This document shows positions 5,732 through 5,855 of a stretch of DNA of 5,855 nt, one piece after another. Source of the stretch: Flavonifractor avicola (GTDB lineage Bacteria; Bacillota; Clostridia; Oscillospirales; Oscillospiraceae). The notes beneath the pieces are model-generated. The model made no database searches, was not told the origin of the DNA, and was given only the letters and a program-made list of their open reading frames with translations. Numbering within the stretch: the stretch's first letter is position 1; each line of letters starts with the position of its first letter. The translations under genes were made by a program, and so were the position numbers. Location: NCBI GenBank assembly GCA_019116915.1, contig DXAS01000056.1, forward strand, positions 1 through 5,855, given 5' to 3'.

Positions 5732-5855
5732 CTGGACCTCTATCCTCTTTTCAATTCCCTGCGCATCGCCGCCATCTCCACCATACTCATCTTCTTTCTG
5801 GGCATTCTGGCGGCCTACTATGTGGCCAAGCTGCCCCGGCTGGTGAAGGGTGTGC
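5732..5855 (+). CDS. modB: Molybdate ABC transporter permease ModB, 3' truncated by window edge
   Basis: ModB forms the membrane channel of the molybdate importer and pairs with the ATPase ModC. Only 41 codons are visible, but they read as a permease N-terminus: a short amphipathic lead LDLYPLFNSLRIA, a hydrophobic membrane segment (about residues 12-32, Ile/Leu/Phe/Ala-rich, ending AAYYVAK), then LPRLVKG before the window ends. Position directly after modA supports the call. The frame is closed upstream by TGA at 5723-5725, and no ATG, GTG or TTG occurs in frame until GTG 5822, which would remove the membrane segment. CTG 5732, 6 bases after AGGTGA, is the best start, giving MDLYPLFNSLRIA. 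A sequencing error or a mutated start is the alternative. The frame is too short to be called from length alone; identification rests on sequence character and context. Confidence 0.8.
   Translation, partial: MDLYPLFNSLRIAAISTILIFFLGILAAYYVAKLPRLVKGV

Noticed and set aside
5722..5855. GTG 5722 as the start of the gene after modA
   Set aside because: Its frame gives a His/Ser-rich sequence with no membrane segment, while the frame from 5732 gives a clear permease N-terminus.
1..5855. Search for tRNA, rRNA, CRISPR repeats, insertion sequences or attachment sites
   Set aside because: No repeated spacers, transposase motifs, terminal repeats or tRNA-like cloverleaf were seen; nearly all bases are taken by the metabolic genes listed.

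Overview
The window is a dense, single-strand (+) block of molybdenum cofactor (Moco) biosynthesis and molybdate-uptake genes. The DNA is GC-rich, with strong purine-rich Shine-Dalgarno (SD) sites and a lipoprotein signal of Gram-positive style. The protein sequences look like Clostridia, most likely a GC-rich gut member of the Oscillospiraceae/Flavonifractor-Intestinimonas type. That placement is inferred from sequence style and gene order, not from a marker gene.

Layout. Positions 1-582 hold the 3' part of a molybdopterin-binding (MoCF_biosynth) protein with a cysteine-rich C-terminal tail. Then come moeA (585-1781), moaC (1814-2293), mobB (2280-2789), moaA (2782-3756), a small MOSC-domain gene (3761-4198) and mogA/moaB (4201-4686). 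Gaps are 2 to 32 bases, and two junctions overlap, so this is almost certainly one operon. A 114-base leader (4687-4800) carries a structured RNA that I read as a Moco/tungsten-cofactor riboswitch. It is followed by the molybdate-binding lipoprotein modA (4801-5676), an 11-bp hairpin (5683-5707), and the first 41 codons of the permease modB, which appears to start with CTG and runs off the right edge.

How the parts work together. MoaA and MoaC convert GTP to cyclic pyranopterin monophosphate (cPMP). MogA adenylylates molybdopterin, and MoeA inserts molybdate. MobB probably assists nucleotide attachment or GTP-dependent delivery. The MOSC protein and the Cys-tailed molybdopterin-binding protein are probably accessory handling or maturation factors. 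ModA and ModB bring in molybdate or tungstate. The leader RNA would let finished cofactor shut down metal uptake by hiding the modA SD. MoaD, MoaE, MoeB and MobA are not in the window.

The most interesting points are the leader RNA (especially whether it is the P3-less, tungsten-cofactor type), the CTG start of modB, the strong modA-modB hairpin, a hairpin masking the moeA SD, and the Cys-rich tail of the first gene.
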